Source: Sphingomonadaceae bacterium (lineage in GTDB: Bacteria > Pseudomonadota > Alphaproteobacteria > Sphingomonadales > Sphingomonadaceae). From it: a DNA stretch of 5,132 nt. Where the stretch lies: assembly GCA_013821585.1 (NCBI GenBank), contig JACDGO010000185.1, positions 1-5,132 of the forward strand, written 5' to 3'. This document shows positions 4,401-5,132 of this stretch, one piece after another; the first letter of the stretch is position 1, and each line of letters begins with the position of its first letter. A program made the position numbers and the translations under genes. The notes under the pieces are model-generated. The model was not told the DNA's origin, ran no database searches, and worked only from the letters and a program-made list of their open reading frames with translations.

Positions 4401-5132
4401 ATGGACGACGAAGCGCTGCTCGCCGGGTCGATCGAGCGGCTGAAAGCGAGCGGCCGGATCGACTATCGCGGCGAGTTCGGCGCGGAGGTCGCGACCTTCA
4501 TTCCCTATGTCGCATGGCTCAAGCGCGAGGGACTGCTCGATGGGCGGATGGTCGTCAGTTATCGCGGGATGCGGCCCTATTATTCCTTTCTGTCCGACGA
4601 CGAATTCGCGGCGCGCACCGAGCCGCGTGCGTGGCTACCGCCGGGCGAACGCGACTGGCCGTCGCCGGAGACCGCCACGGCAGTCAGGAGCCGCTGGCAC
4701 GTCATGCCCGACTATCGCGCGCATTATCGCGATGCGCTGCCTCCGTCGCCGCTGCCGGTCCTGTTCGTGCAGAACAAGTTCACCGTCGAATGGGGCGTCG
4801 GGCCGGTCAATTTCATGCCGCTGATCGCGATCGAGCGGCTGTTGCGCCGCGTGACGGGGCGCTTTCGCGTGATCTACAGTCGGCCCGGCATAACCCCGCC
4901 GACCGATGACTACACACCCGACGAGAACACCCATTGCGCCTATCCCGACCGCGCGATGGTCGAGCGGTTCGAGGGCGTAGAGATCCTTGAGGACATGGCC
5001 GTGCGCACCGGCGGCGACTATAACGCGCTGAAGCTCGCGTTGCTCGCGCAGGCGCATTTGTTCGTCGCGGTGCAGGGTGGGGGCGCGCATCTGCTCGCGG
5101 CGTTCGGCCGGTCGCTGATGCTGCTCCTCCAC
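4401..5132 (+). CDS. Possible glycosyltransferase-like protein, partial at right edge
   Basis: An uninterrupted frame of 244 codons runs from the ATG at 4401 off the window's end. GGAGG (4392-4396) sits 4 nt upstream. The protein starts MDDEALLAGSIERLKASGRI with no signal peptide or membrane segment. It contains LPVLFVQNKFTVEWGVGPVNFM (118-139), LIAIERLLRRVTGRFRVIYSRPG (141-163), a charged block with TPPTDDYTPDENTHCAYPD (165-183), VEILEDM (193-199) and LKLALLAQAHLFVAVQGGGAHLLAAFG (210-236). A late 'VxxQGGGAHLLAxFG' turn following a Rossmann-like strand is typical of GT-B-like glycosyltransferases that act on cell-surface sugars (DUF563/GT61-like), and the F-x-x-N-K-[FY] strand recurs in bacterial surface-polysaccharide proteins. 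Assignment to a precise family is not secure. The composition is strongly GC-biased at third positions, unlike the AT-rich stretch before it. The leftward frame at 4635-5132 is its shadow. Confidence 0.8.
   Translation, partial: MDDEALLAGSIERLKASGRIDYRGEFGAEVATFIPYVAWLKREGLLDGRMVVSYRGMRPYYSFLSDDEFAARTEPRAWLPPGERDWPSPETATAVRSRWHVMPDYRAHYRDALPPSPLPVLFVQNKFTVEWGVGPVNFMPLIAIERLLRRVTGRFRVIYSRPGITPPTDDYTPDENTHCAYPDRAMVERFEGVEILEDMAVRTGGDYNALKLALLAQAHLFVAVQGGGAHLLAAFGRSLMLLLH

Noticed and set aside
4635..5132. Leftward open frame of 165 codons at the right edge
   Set aside because: The product is Arg/Gln/His-rich with no motif, while the opposite frame from 4401 is stop-free with a ribosome site and patterned secondary structure.

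Overview
The window looks like chromosomal DNA of a GC-rich alphaproteobacterium, probably a sphingomonad or close relative. The evidence is the high GC content, the family-specific phrasing of several proteins, and two sites matching the EcfG general-stress sigma factor consensus (GGAAC-N17-GTT), which is confined to Alphaproteobacteria. The taxonomic call is inference; no rRNA or tRNA is present to confirm it.

Layout: (1) Positions 1-686, minus strand: a small DUF2945 (TUDOR-like) gene is followed 2 nt later by the start of a membrane cytochrome b-type protein that runs off the left edge. (2) Positions 687-855: a divergent control region with an EcfG-like promoter facing left and a 9-bp perfect inverted repeat. 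(3) Positions 856-1176, plus: a small conserved protein of unknown function. (4) Positions 1177-1308: a second EcfG-like promoter, then a run of plus-strand genes: DUF2231 membrane protein (1309-1752), a uracil-DNA glycosylase-family protein with four cysteines suited to an iron-sulfur cluster (1821-2396), and a DUF488 protein (about 2467-2994). (5) Positions 2979-3389, minus: a DUF1971 cupin whose 3' end overlaps the DUF488 gene tail to tail. (6) Positions 3390-4400: a seam holding the C-terminal remnant of a large Eco57I-type DNA methyltransferase (3529-4260) and an AT-rich stretch with a 12-bp tandem repeat. This looks like the worn edge of a defence or mobile island. (7) Positions 4401-5132, plus: the first 244 codons of a possible glycosyltransferase-like protein, open at the right edge.

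Taken together, the left two thirds read as a general-stress accessory module (envelope redox and membrane proteins, DNA-base repair, cupin) with two promoters of the same unusual type. The right third is a rearranged junction where a restriction or phage-defence methylase has been lost except for its C-terminal domain. I see no complete mobile element, CRISPR array, RNA gene or strong intrinsic terminator.
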